A stretch of 64,000 nucleotides of DNA from Ashinkailepas kermadecensis (Eukaryota > Arthropoda > Thecostraca > Neolepadidae): NCBI GenBank assembly GCA_034440615.1, contig JAOTOM010004284.1, forward strand, positions 1-64,000, read 5' to 3'. Below are positions 48,561 to 60,500 of the stretch, in pieces. Both the position numbers and the translations under genes were made by a program. The stretch's first letter is position 1. The number at the start of each line of letters is the position of its first letter. The notes beneath the pieces were generated by a model that worked only from the letters and a program-made list of their open reading frames with translations, was not told the origin of the DNA and did no database searches.

Positions 48561-49984
48561 GATCGAGTGATGGGGCCAGGGTTCACGCAACAAGCTTTGC
48601 TCAGCAATTGAACCCTGGTTCATAAAGCCACCCCAGCAAGAACTGATTAGATTTATTTTAAAAAATATATATATATATTGTTTGTATATATCAGCATCCA
48701 CCTCTCGATCAGCAACTTGATACCATTTATATGTAGTCTATATTTAGCGTGTGGATGTTTTTGGTGCCATTATTTGGTTGGGAAACCGCATTTCCGTCAC
48801 CGAGGTATCCAAGCGATATGTCTTAATGAGAGCTCCCCACGTTCTCCCTGTGCAATTTACTATTCACTGATGATCCTTTGCAAAACTGCATTTCAGGTCC
48901 GCAAGTGACTGATAACCAGCATTCTTAGCATTTTAGAATTATCAAATGTGTGTTTTAACCATTATAATGGTTAAAACACAGGTCACACGCAAACTCTAGC
49001 TTGAGAATCGCCCCTGAATACCTGGGACCGCACCTGGAAATTGATGATGACACCCTTGCATTTACGTAAACTGCTTCAGAAAATGTCGTAGAGATATTTC
49101 CAATCTTTCGACATATCCGTAACGGTTTTAAGACCTCTATGACGTGCAAAAAAAATAATTGTTTCAGGCAGGGCAATCTTAGGCAATCATATTTCAGGAA
49201 GGCTTACATGTTGCATATCTCGACATTCTGAATACAGTTTCCCCACTTTGTGCCCGTAGATGCAACCCAAAGAAGTCGACCACGAAATCGCCTATATGTG
49301 ACTTATTTAACCTCATATGACCCTGAAGACCTATGGTCATTACATTTATACTGCATATTCCCCACCACCTTAATTTTTACTCCAAATTTTGTTTCTATTT
49401 TAATAGCTTCAGAGATTCAAGGAAGACTAGTTAATTATACAGATAATTCCGATAATTAATAGATAATTCCGGATCAGCCCCCCCCCCCTTCGGTTTCCGT
49501 TATGCGAGAGACCCTCCTGCGCTCATGTTAACCTGCCAAGCGAATTGCACACAATCATCGGCTGATCCGCATTCGTTACTATGTAATCCAAGAACACCAC
49601 AAAAAAATATACCTTTTGCGCACTTCTCACCCAAACATTTTCCCCGCACAAGAAAACATCCGTTTCAGCTCAAAATATCATCAGTGCTTGGCCTCCAACT
49701 TCAAAGTCGTCTTCGCATCCCGACTGCAAGCGTGGCATTAACTGCGTGGCATTAACTGCAAGCGTGGCATTAACCCCACGCAGCCACGCTCGGCCGAAAA
49801 CAACCTTAACTGGATAAATTTGTTCCATTGTCGACATGTTTTTCTTTCCAACTTCGAATAACAAAATCATGAAGTCATCGTGCAGCGTTATTTGGTCGTT
49901 AGATCCGCAGCCGCCGTCAATGAAGAAAAACAGTACAGGACAGGTGATGGGAGCGGGAATATGTTGTGACGTGTTCCAGCAACC
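48561..49984. other. intergenic sequence between convergent genes
   Basis: This is AT-rich single-copy sequence without coding signals, apart from the 32-bp palindrome at 48949-48980. Confidence 0.6.
48949..48980. repeat. perfect 32-bp palindrome
   Basis: The arms tgtgttttaaccatt and aatggttaaaacaca flank a central AT. All 32 bases are self-complementary. It lies in the intergenic spacer, and no known element explains it. Confidence 0.9.
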
Positions 49985-50150
49985 ATGTTCCAGCGAGGAC
50001 TAATAGTCTGGGTACAAGACGCCCATCGCCCAGCAGAAGGGTTGTGTATTCGAGTCCCACCCGCCGTTGCCTTCGCTCGCGATCAATCGGCGCATAGATT
50101 GGCGACGGCATGACCAAAAATGGTCCACGTGTCGCAAAACCAATAACCGC
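49985..50150 (+). mobile_element. old tRNA-derived SINE copy
   Basis: A degraded box A region (gactaatagtctgggtaca), box B attcgagtcccacc, body gcgatcaatcggcgcataga and tail gtcgcaaaaccaataaccgc match the main SINE family with many changes. No target-site duplication was recognised. Confidence 0.78.
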
Positions 50151-50209
50151 CAATCAACACCCGAGTACGCTCCAGCCAATTAAGATTGGCTGGAAATTAA
50201 TGGGCTTAA

Positions 50210-50280
50210 TTTATTCATATTCTTAATAAATTAATACAACTAAGATTGGCTTAATTTATTCATTCCAATGAATTAATAAA
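50210..50280. terminator. AT-rich block with polyadenylation hexamers on both strands
   Basis: AATAAA occurs on the plus strand at 50225 and 50275, and its complement at 50210-50215 and 50255-50260. The minus-strand hexamers are candidates for the 3' end of the DDX10 transcript, about 1.2 kb past its stop codon. Confidence 0.4.
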
Positions 50281-50394
50281 TTAAGGAATACAATTAATTT
50301 CCTCCAACATGAAGATTAAATTTACATTAGGGCTGTACGCACTTACCATCTCAACCTGTTGCCTACGCTGAATCGAAACTACACTGCAGAGGGC

Positions 50395-50640
50395 ACCTGC
50401 AGGTCAGTGGTTACGCTGGCCGTCTGGGAAACCAGAGGTGCGGGGTTCGATTCCCCGTGGTACCTGCCAGGGCAAAAGGCGGGCAAAGCCACATAGTATA
50501 GCCCGCCCAGTGCGTTGTAAACCGAAACAGCAAAACCCGGCAAACATTTGGAACATACAGGGCACTCCAACCCATGGTTGTGATAGTGATGCTGGTTGTG
50601 ATAGATGTGTGATAGAAGTTCACCACCAAACTACGATGGC
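50395..50640 (+). mobile_element. tRNA-derived SINE, third type, or tRNA pseudogene
   Basis: The head has box A caggtcagtggttacgc and a good T arm, cggggttcgattccccg. The anticodon arm does not fold properly. The downstream body ends in short repeats of ggttgtgatag, a form of simple tail seen in SINEs. Confidence 0.68.
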
Positions 50641-50931
50641 CTGCAGACAGTCTGGTCTGACGTCGGTTGGATTCGACGCCGAGCATACAGCAAATGTAGC
50701 TCTCCGACCTGTTCGCACCATGTTTATATTATATTATTCAGAGCAGAACGACATTCACAAGACAACAGTGGCAGGCACAATCAGCATTATGCCCAATGGT
50801 GGTGATTGACGAGTATCGACGGGCAGCGTCACGATACAGTCCTCCCAACACTGACCCACCGCCACCACCCAGGGTCGGCCCTTGTGGCGCACTACTCAGA
50901 CGAGACATCGGCAGGGGTACATATCAGTAGC

Positions 50932-51250
50932 GCCAGACTTCCTGATGTGGTGCAGCCCAACAGCACCGGCGGGCCCGCCAGACTGCCTGCTGTGGTGCAG
51001 CCCAACAGCACCGGCGGGCCCGCCAGACTGCCGGATGGGGTGCAGCCCAACAGCACCGGCGGGCCCGCCAGACTGCCTGATGTGGTGCAGCCCAACAGCA
51101 CCGGCGGGCCCGCCAGACTGCCTGCTATGGTGCAGCCCAACAGCACCGGCGGGCCCGCCAGACTTCCGGATGGGGTGGAGTCCAACAGCACTGGTGGGCC
51201 CGCCAGACCGCCGGCTGGAGTGCAGGTCAGCAATGCCAGACTGCCGGACG
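50932..51250. repeat. 45-bp minisatellite in the likely DDX10 3' UTR
   Basis: About seven copies carry the core cccaacagcaccggcgggcc plus cgccagactgcctgatg. It is antisense to, and downstream of, the DDX10 stop. A 291-codon plus-strand frame through it overlaps the DDX10 last exon antisense and is not considered a gene. Confidence 0.93.
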
Positions 51251-51401
51251 GGGTGCAGCTTAACAGCACGCCCGGCCCGCCACTGTTGCCGTGTACAGCC
51301 ACCACGCCGTCAGCTGTTGGCTACGCATCGGGCCGATACGACGGCCCCTGTCTGATTGATGGAACGTCCAGGGACGCTCCCCGCCGACAGACGGCGTCCC
51401 A

Positions 51402-51546
51402 CTATCTCGCCAGCAGCTGCAGCACCAACGCTTCATCCTCGACCACCGTCGCCCCCGTCTCCATCAAATCCTCCTCGGCGTCCGGCTTGCGACGGCGCTT
51501 CGCCTTCGCCGGCTTCGAAACGCTTCGCGGCCTCTTCGCAGGCGGC
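51402..51546 (-). CDS. DDX10: DDX10 terminal coding exon
   Basis: The acceptor is cgtcttcag. The exon encodes [20 protein letters not shown], then [20 protein letters not shown] and VLQLLAR, then TAG. The KRRRK cluster fits a nuclear or nucleolar targeting signal, and the end matches the conserved DDX10 C terminus. It sits 3.7 kb from the preceding exon, and the phases agree. Confidence 0.92.
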
Positions 51547-54500
51547 CTGAAGACGAATGGCACAAGCGTCAGCAGAGCGGAACGTGCTAACAAACAACGA
51601 ATTGACTCAAATATCGAGATAGCTGGGCGAGCGGGCTATGATTCACCCATTCTCCAGACAGTGAAGGGCACCATAGCGTGAGAGGAAACCTGTGGACTTA
51701 ACACAACGAAACTCTATTGACAGCCCATGAAGACCTTATTGCACTCAATTTTCGTGGATAGGTACGAACTTTAGAAACACGTCAAACCTGCCTCGGTAAT
51801 TGGGCATAGGACGATCAAAGCTTGGCTCCATATTAAGCCGACTACTTTTTAACGATTTTTGGCAGAAAAGTATTGCTCCCAGACGCGTTTCTGATGAATT
51901 TGTGTGTGCTAATTCCCCATCTGTGCTCAGATTGTCGTGCTCGGATGAAGAAGATGAGGACATATTCGAATCAGCGCATAGAAATGTACCAGAAAGGACT
52001 GGGAGCAAAACTTTTCAAAAGTAGTTGAAAAAGTAGGCAGAATACTCCGAAGTAGGCAGAAGAGCCAGCTTGTGGTAACAACGCAAGCGCTTTTGCCACA
52101 ATCTGGCATTTCAGCGCAGTATTGGCATATGCTACCACAATGTCGTCATGTCGGCATTGAAATCGATCTAATTCATGGAAATTGGTTTCAATCTCACCGA
52201 AATTCGGTTCATATGACGAAAATGGTGAATGTATCTCAAGTGCAAATGCACAAGGCCGAATTGCCGAATTAATATAGGAGCCACGTTGTTTTTGGTTTGT
52301 TTTGTGGCTAGTGCAGACAGGTCAAGTGAAGAGAGGTGTAGAAAAGCTGGTTGTGGGGGCACTTTGATTTCAGAAATTTAGTCCCTACCCTCCCAATTCA
52401 TGTCGCGACAGTTTCAGGCAGATGCCATACCACGGGTCGGCCGAGCTGTCTCACAGCTTACGTCGGCAAGTAGCCGACCGCCACCGAGGCCATAGGCTAT
52501 TGTTTCCGGCACAGGTGCATAGCTATCTGACACCCTACCACCGCCGCGTGACCTCGATGCAGGCCGCCGCCGTGTGAATGTCAGTGAGGTGATGTGACCA
52601 TCAGTGGGTGATGTATGTTACTGTGGTTTGGGAATGCCAGATGGCAGATGGGCTGTAACGCCCCGATCTGCCGGCTGCCTGTGTGTAGCGCGGAGCCGCC
52701 ATATCGGTATTGTCTGGAGGTATGCGCTGAGGTTAGCCAAGAGGTGCCGACGGCCGACACGCTGACAGCCCCGGAGCTGGCTCAGAGATTAGATGGAGGC
52801 AGTGCCTCTGCCGCGTCAGTCGGAAGGGCGGCTCGGCGCTATGACGCCAGGCTGCAGTGCGGTGCAGCCGAAAACATGCGAGGTCAGCAGTGATTCCCAC
52901 GAGCGGCCGAGCTCTGTTCGTAGCCAGAGCTCTGAGAATGTCTCTGAGGAATGAGGGACGGCGCGACCCGCCGGTGCGGTAGAGTTCGTCGGGTCCGGGC
53001 CATTGTTCTCGATGCGACACGGAGATCACGTGCTCTGGTGATATTAGGGGATGAGCAACCCCACTGCATAGGGGGCGTAGACCGCCACATGACCATGACG
53101 TGGCCTGGCCTGGCACGGAGCCTGAGGCGGTGGCTGTCACGTTGAGTTCGTGGAGAGCCGAGATGGCACTCAAACACTTGCCACTGGGACGCGCGACCGA
53201 GCGGTCACCGAAGGCGGGCGGCTGGCCGCTGCCGGCCAGCCGCCAGGGCTCACCACGTCGGTACTGAGGTACGTCTGAGGACTCTGACTAGAGTCGCTGT
53301 GTGACTGTTGTATGACAAGATGCATGAAGATGTGACTGTCGAGATGTATGAAGATGTGGGATGGCCTGGTGAATCGTCTGTTGAGCAGTTGAAGCTGTCG
53401 GTCGTTTAAAGGCACGACTGTACTAATTAGACTATCACGCTGCACTATTGAAACCTGAATAACTATCGCCATTTCATTGCTAATGAAAGACGTCAATATA
53501 AGTGCTAGATTTGTGGTGCCTGTCAAGATGTTTGGATCAGAGCTCTGAGATCGAAACACAGAACCATTGAACATATATCCGGGAGTTTATCGTCAACGTT
53601 GAGGTCCATAGTCTATCACCGTTCCAAAGAAGTTTGTCCCCCGACATAAATCAAAATACCAAGCAGGAGCATGGAAGGAACTTCGTTACAGAGGACTTTT
53701 CTGTCCCAAGCGCTCAGCTTACGTTGCATACCACCATTCAGCGCGAAGCACTTCATCGGACTGACTCTGGCCAAGCGACTGCCCTGCTTCGGGGCGTGCA
53801 GGTCACGTGACATGACGTCGTAGCCATGTAGCCGGCGCCTGGATTGCCGCTCTTCAGCCAGAGTCGACAGGATTGTCACCGACTAAGTCTCATTATGCAC
53901 CTTTTTGTTTCAACAAGAAATGCGGACACATGAAATAAAATATGGTGGTGAAAACTGCTGGAAATAAAATCACAAGACGAGGTTTGGTCCTAAGTGCAGG
54001 TACCTAAACAAAACCTGTGAAACCGGGTCGATCAGATAAATTTTGCCGTACACTAGTACATAGCCACACTAGGGAATAGAATCGCTTAGGCTTGGCCCTC
54101 GCCCGTAATAAGCCCAAGTTCTACGGCATGAGACAAGTCACTGAAACCGCACCGGCTCAGCGTCTCCACGGTCCACGGTGAGGTGAGATCTCGACTGTGT
54201 CCTGGCCACTTCCGGAAATCCCGGCCACCGAGTCCACCACTTTCTGTGTAACTGACATGCGCAGCCCGGCCCCACGCCGAAAGATAGTGCAGGAGATGCA
54301 GGAAGATATGATAATGAATTATGGGTTGTTGTGCCTCGAATGCAGGATCACGACGAACTTTGAACATAGATGAGTTGAGGTGCACCTTTTTGCTACATTT
54401 TCCTCCCTGGATACCGTTTGGTCAGCATATAGCAACGTTGGTAGAAACCAGGTAACGAATAGTTTGTATACAGGTTTTGTTTTGTGCTGATAGGAGAAAA

Positions 54501-57500
54501 CTGCATGGCCGAGGTGCACGTAAACCTCATGCACGAAAGTTCTCGTTCTTTGTTAAAGGCTTCTAGGCGAACAGAAATAACCATAATGCTATCAAGGCAC
54601 ATCAGTTACATGGGAACGGCTGAGCGTTATAACATATTCGGCTCATGTCTCATTCTGAGCCATACCAACATATATAGCTGAGCTGCAGCAAACTCTGCAC
54701 GCATCTCTCTCTGAGCCATGTCACTTCGTCCAGCCGAGTCACACCAGAAAACAGCAGATCTGCGGCATCTTGCCGATCAACAGAAACACTCAGCTGAACC
54801 GACCTAGCACATCTAGCAGTTATAGCGGCTATAGTTGTGCAAGCCCATATAGCACAACTACACCACCATATCGTATTGGACAGAATAGAACATCTAACCC
54901 ACTCAGAAGCACGCCCCACTGTACTATAACAACACGTCTAGCTGACCAGAGTCAACGCACACATACACACACACCAGCTCACTTACAGCTCATTTCGCTG
55001 GACAAAAGCGGTGTCATTATGTCCTCGCCAGGCCGCAGCAACGCACCTCAAAGAGCGACAACACACTCGGCCTTGATGAGACAGTTCTCACCTGATCTCC
55101 GGGTCATCGTCTTCTTCGGAAGCGACAGTCGAGATTCTGACTGCTGTGACCTCATCTTCACCGTCGATGGCCAGTTCTCACCTGATCTCCGGGTCATCGT
55201 CCTCTTCGGAAGCGACAGTTGACAAACTGACTGCTGTGCCTTCATCTTCACTGTCGATGGCCAGTTCTCACCTGATTTCCGGGTCACTGTCTTCTTCAGA
55301 AGCGACAGTCGACATTCTGACTGCTGTGCCTTCACCTTCGCTGTCGACGGCCAGTTCGGAGGCCTCGTTCTCATCTTGGCTATCCGAGGGAGAGGCTAAT
55401 GTCGGCTCCTTGCCCTCGTCCTCGCTTCCAGAGGGAGAGGCCAAAGTCGGCCCCTTGACCTCGTCCTCGCTACCAGAGGGAGAGGCCAGACTGGGCTTCC
55501 CGTCCTCACACTCGTCACCAGAGGGAGACGCTAGTCTAGGACCGTCTTCTTCGGCTTCGCTGTCGTTCTCCGGCTCCGGCTTCTGCTTCTTCTTCTTCTC
55601 CCTGAAGATACAGACGTGGTCACCATAGGAACGAGGAAAATTCAGCGGATTCGGCATAGAGTTGGGTGTGGGAGCATGAGAGGACGATATTTTGGCTGAT
55701 CAGTCAGTCTTCAGTCACCGATGCTTCTCTGATCACCACAGCTTAAACGGAGGATAATGCGTCGGCATACACATCAATAATCACAAATCGGCGATAGATA
55801 CATACCCAGCCATTCGTTTCTGCCTGGGGAGAGGACTATACACTACGCAAAATTACGGCAACACGGCATACTACAGGCTGGTATAAACCAAAGCACTATT
55901 TTTTTGTATTGTCGTCCCCATATCAGATGCAGCAGCAGCCTATCCTATTAGGCTGCATGCAACTTCATTGGGTCTTTCAATGTGGGGCTTCCCTAGGTGA
56001 GCTGCCCATAGATCAGGACAGCCAACACATGGGTGCCTTGAGATGCAAGCAAGAGATACAACAGAATGTGATTATATCAATACTATTATCATCCCTTCTG
56101 CATTTTCTTTTTCTTTTTGCAGATAGACCACCACCAATTAGTAGAAAGGTAATGAGACCCTGGGAAAACCGTGGACAGGTAGCAAGCTAGTAGCGCTCAC
56201 GGAATTCTCAGGGTCACAAGATGAAAGGTTAGGGGGAGTACAGAAAAGATGAAAGCATTCAAACAGAGATAACTCATGCAGAAAATGCACGGGTGAATAC
56301 GAACCTAACAAAATCCTCCATCACAAAAAGAAACAAAACAAACAAAAAAGCACATTCATTCCGGCACATCATACTTTTCTGTGTTGCCATATATCATCAA
56401 CAATGACATCCTCTATGGCAAGGTATAATTTTCTTAAAGTTATCTTTATGAATTATATGAACAAGATACTGTCCTCAGTTTTCGTTTGATTTGTATAATT
56501 CCATAAAGTAACGTCTAAGACATTTCTTTAGCAGTGCTTTTTTCCTTGGCACCTGTTCTATTCTGGGAAATATTTTGCAAATTATGCTGTTCCATGATTT
56601 TGGTACAGAGTATGTAATAGCAAACAGCCTATATTGTCGATAAGTAAATGGTATAGAGAAATGTTGAATGTTGAACTATGGGGCATAGCTATGCTTTTCG
56701 TGAACAATATCCGACGAATAATCCTCATTCTGTTCATCCAGGCACATAGCATAGAAGGCATTACTATGAGCCACTAAGGCACACAGGCATGCACAAAATC
56801 GTCCTCCCCTTCAGTTTCTAGAATCCGAACCGACCGTAAAACATTTTGAAAGCCATTGCATGCCAGTCAGCAATACTCTGAAGAGAGCGAGCACACCGCC
56901 AGTCGCCGCACAGGTCGCAGCACAGCACACAGGCAACACCCGACGGCCAGCTTCAGATCCCACGACATCACGGCCTCGTCCATCGTGGCCCACCACCCAG
57001 CAACTCACTTGTGCTTGGCCTTGATCTTCTGCCGGAACATCTCGCGGTCGATGCGGTCCTCCTCGCGCAGGATCTGGCGCACCGTGGCGAAGTCGATGCC
57101 GCTGCCGTCTGACTGCTGGTACTGGCGCGCCAGCTCAGACACCTGCTGTCGCGAGCTGTCCACCACAGCCTGCCACAGGGTCACCAACACGTCAGGTCAC
57201 AGCTGGACAGGGTCACGAACACGTCAGGTTACGGCTGGGCGGGCCGCTCGCTAGGTCACGTCAGGCTACATGTCAGATCATGCATCCGGTCATGTGTCAC
57301 GTTGCATGCCCGACTACACGTCAGGTCACACGTGAGGTTACGTGTTGGATCACACATCACGTAACATGTCAGGGTATGTTAGATTGCATGCCAGGTCACA
57401 TGTCAACTAATCATGCCAGGCTACATGTCAGATTACACACCAGGTCATGTCAGGTTACATGACAGATTACACACCAGGTCATGTCAGATGACATGGTGTG

Positions 57501-60500
57501 TAATCTGGCATGTAACGTCAGGTTACATGGCAGATTAACACTATGTAATGTAGGATACATGCCAGATTAAACACCAGGTCATGTGGTAAGTGGCAAGCCA
57601 GGTTACATTGTATCAGGTGGCATGTCAAGTTACATCACGGATGACACGTCGGCTGATACGTCAGCTTACGCGTCAGGTCATATTCAATTCCACGTCAGGA
57701 CACATGTTACGTGACGTGTCAGGCTATACGTCCGGTTGCATGTCAGACTACACATCGAGTCGTGGACCAAATCACACGTTAGACCCCGAGGGAAATTAGT
57801 CATCGCACGTCAGGTCGTACGTCGGCTACATCTCAGGTCAGGTGTATATCACACAACAGGTTACACTTCAGACGGCACGTCAGGTCACCGTGGCCGGCCT
57901 GACAACTACACATAACCCTCCAGATTAACACCATAGACGTGATAAACTGCGAGAAAAAGAACGGCTGACAAAGGTGGCAACTAAAGATCCTTGCACTGGT
58001 TCAGCCCGCCTTAAAAGAGCGCACGCTCGTTGACTTTTGCAAAGTTCCTTTGAGGTACATTGAAAAGCTTTACGTACTTGCAGCGTCAGCACATTTTTAC
58101 TGATGACGGCAGCGAATAATACAACAGGTTACCTACCACGTAGGGTTACCTACCGCATCAGGTTACCTACCCTGGCCAGGACTGCCGCCTTTAGAAAATG
58201 CCGCCCAAAATACTGCCGCCGCTGGATAACCAAAAAAGTTAAGTTCCACAATGAGCTGATCCGAACTAAGTGGACATAGTAGCACACCGATGAATCTTAG
58301 CACATAGTATGGATGCAACAAACTAAGAGAAAAAACTAAAGAACTACAAAGTCGACATCAGTTAATATTTGACGTCGGTAGTTAACTGAGCGGCACTTGG
58401 ACATACACACCAGCGTCGACTCGCACCAGTAGTATGCTACCAAGATGCACGCAAATCTACTTCCACAATCGCCGGCTCAAAATGTTCATACCGTTCCGTC
58501 TTCATTAAATGTCACTTTATTGTTGGGCAGGATGCTCTTCTTGAGCAGACGGTGCGCGGCAGCCGCTCTGGTGACCTTCTTCGCGGTCCTCTTGGCTTCC
58601 TTCTGCTTGAGCTCCTCCTCGACGCTGGGATCGGGGCCGATGTCGTGATCGATCCGCTTCAGCCGTAGCAGCCCGCCGTCAGAGTCGCTCTCGTCCACGT
58701 CTGACCCAGTACAGACGTGTCACGTCAGACAACGTGGTCACGAAGGTCAGAGACGGGTCATCGGGTCACCCCGCGGCGCCATAGCCGCGGATCAACACTG
58801 GATGTGTGCGGAAGACGGCTTTGGTCGTTTATGCCATCGATATCAGTGGCACAGATCGCTATGATTTCGACTGGAAATCAAATTGAAGTGATTTTGATAT
58901 ATTTTAATATACCATTTGATATACATTTTGATATACCAACCACGAACATATTTAACCCCCAACTCTGTTTCATGACTATCAGCACCGTGAAACGTCGTCA
59001 CACTACATTCATGAGTTGCTAGCAGACGGATGCCTCTAAAGCTTAACTCGTTCGAACACATTTTCTTATACATGTCTTCCGCTTCTTCTTAACCGATAAA
59101 TGTTCATTCTTACATTTGTTGCAACACTTCCCAATCAACAGCCTAGCAAGCAAGAGCTTAACGTTCGCTCCGGCTTGGGGACCTACCATTACATGGGCTG
59201 GGGATACGTCACGTCTGGTTCCACGTAGTGGTGATAATCTCATTGGGATCGGACGTCGAAAATCAGAAAGAATGATCCCGTAATCAAAGGCACGATAAAC
59301 AAGTAATTTGGAAGGCATCTCTGAGTGAAATAATGATCCAGATGTTTGCATAGACAGTGCCAAGAGAAGAAGGCTCACACCATTCACGTACGCGGCAACA
59401 TATCAACTGGTCGGCAGCAAATTATAGCCGTATGACTCTACATTCAAACTCACGTGGCCAGGACTGGGAGGAAGACAACAAACATCACATGTTCTTGGTC
59501 GTTATTGATTGTTTACGACGCGCCAACTGTGAAGTCATATTGCGTCACCAATTTCTCACGCCGATTTGTCGCGGGCCAAGAGTAGCGACAGGTGAAACGT
59601 GAACCCACAACCTACTGATTGGGAGACGAGAAACTTATCCTCAGACTACTCGCCCCTCACACGTTTTTATCTACCTTGCTATAAAGTAGCGTGAAGGCAT
59701 GCTCGGATCTCCACCATTGGACCAGTCAATTATGTACAGAACATGCTTGCTTTTTCAGAGCGCGACTAACCGTCATGGAAGTTATAGGCGGTGCGAAACA
59801 GCGGCTTGTAGGCCTTCTCCTCCGCTACCACCATGGGCTCTTCTATGCCGCTATCCACTGTCTGTTCGCCCGCCTTCGACTTTGGCGGCTGGTCAGCCGA
59901 CTCAGACTTTTGGTCCGCCAGATTCTTCTGCCGTTTCTTCAAAAAGCGAATCCTCGGCGCAACAGCAAGACCGAGTGATCTGGGAGGGAGAAACAATGTT
60001 ATCTGCTGACATCGGCGCGATTCCCGTCCGCTCGTCGCAGCAATATCTCGATGCTAGCTGATGATACGACATATATTTCATTGTTTGAAAGACAGTTTGG
60101 TGAAGGGGACGAGTGGTCTAGGGGTAAGATGCTCGTCTCACAATCGAAAGGTTGTGGGTTCGAGTCTCACCTGTTGCTACTCTTCGCCCGCGACCAATCG
60201 GCGTGAGAGATTGGCGACGCTACATGATTCAACGGTCGACGTGTCGTAAGACCAATAACCAACCAACAGTTTGGTGAAAACAGTGTAATGACAAACACGA
60301 AATTGCAACTCAATTAAGCGCAAAATCATTGATTCAAACCGAAATTTAAAGATACTTCCGCCTTTCGACTGACTTGTCCTCATCGTGTTTCCCTGATGAA
60401 GGCAATAGGCGAAATGTCGGGGAAATCCTTGAATTTCGGTCTGAACTAATAATTATGCACTCAAATTATTCGTAATTTCGCGTTGATCACTTTTCAGCAC

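Noticed and set aside
50806..51681. 291-codon plus-strand frame
   Set aside because: It passes through the 45-bp array and then lies antisense to the real DDX10 terminal exon, whose minus-strand reading matches the conserved C terminus.
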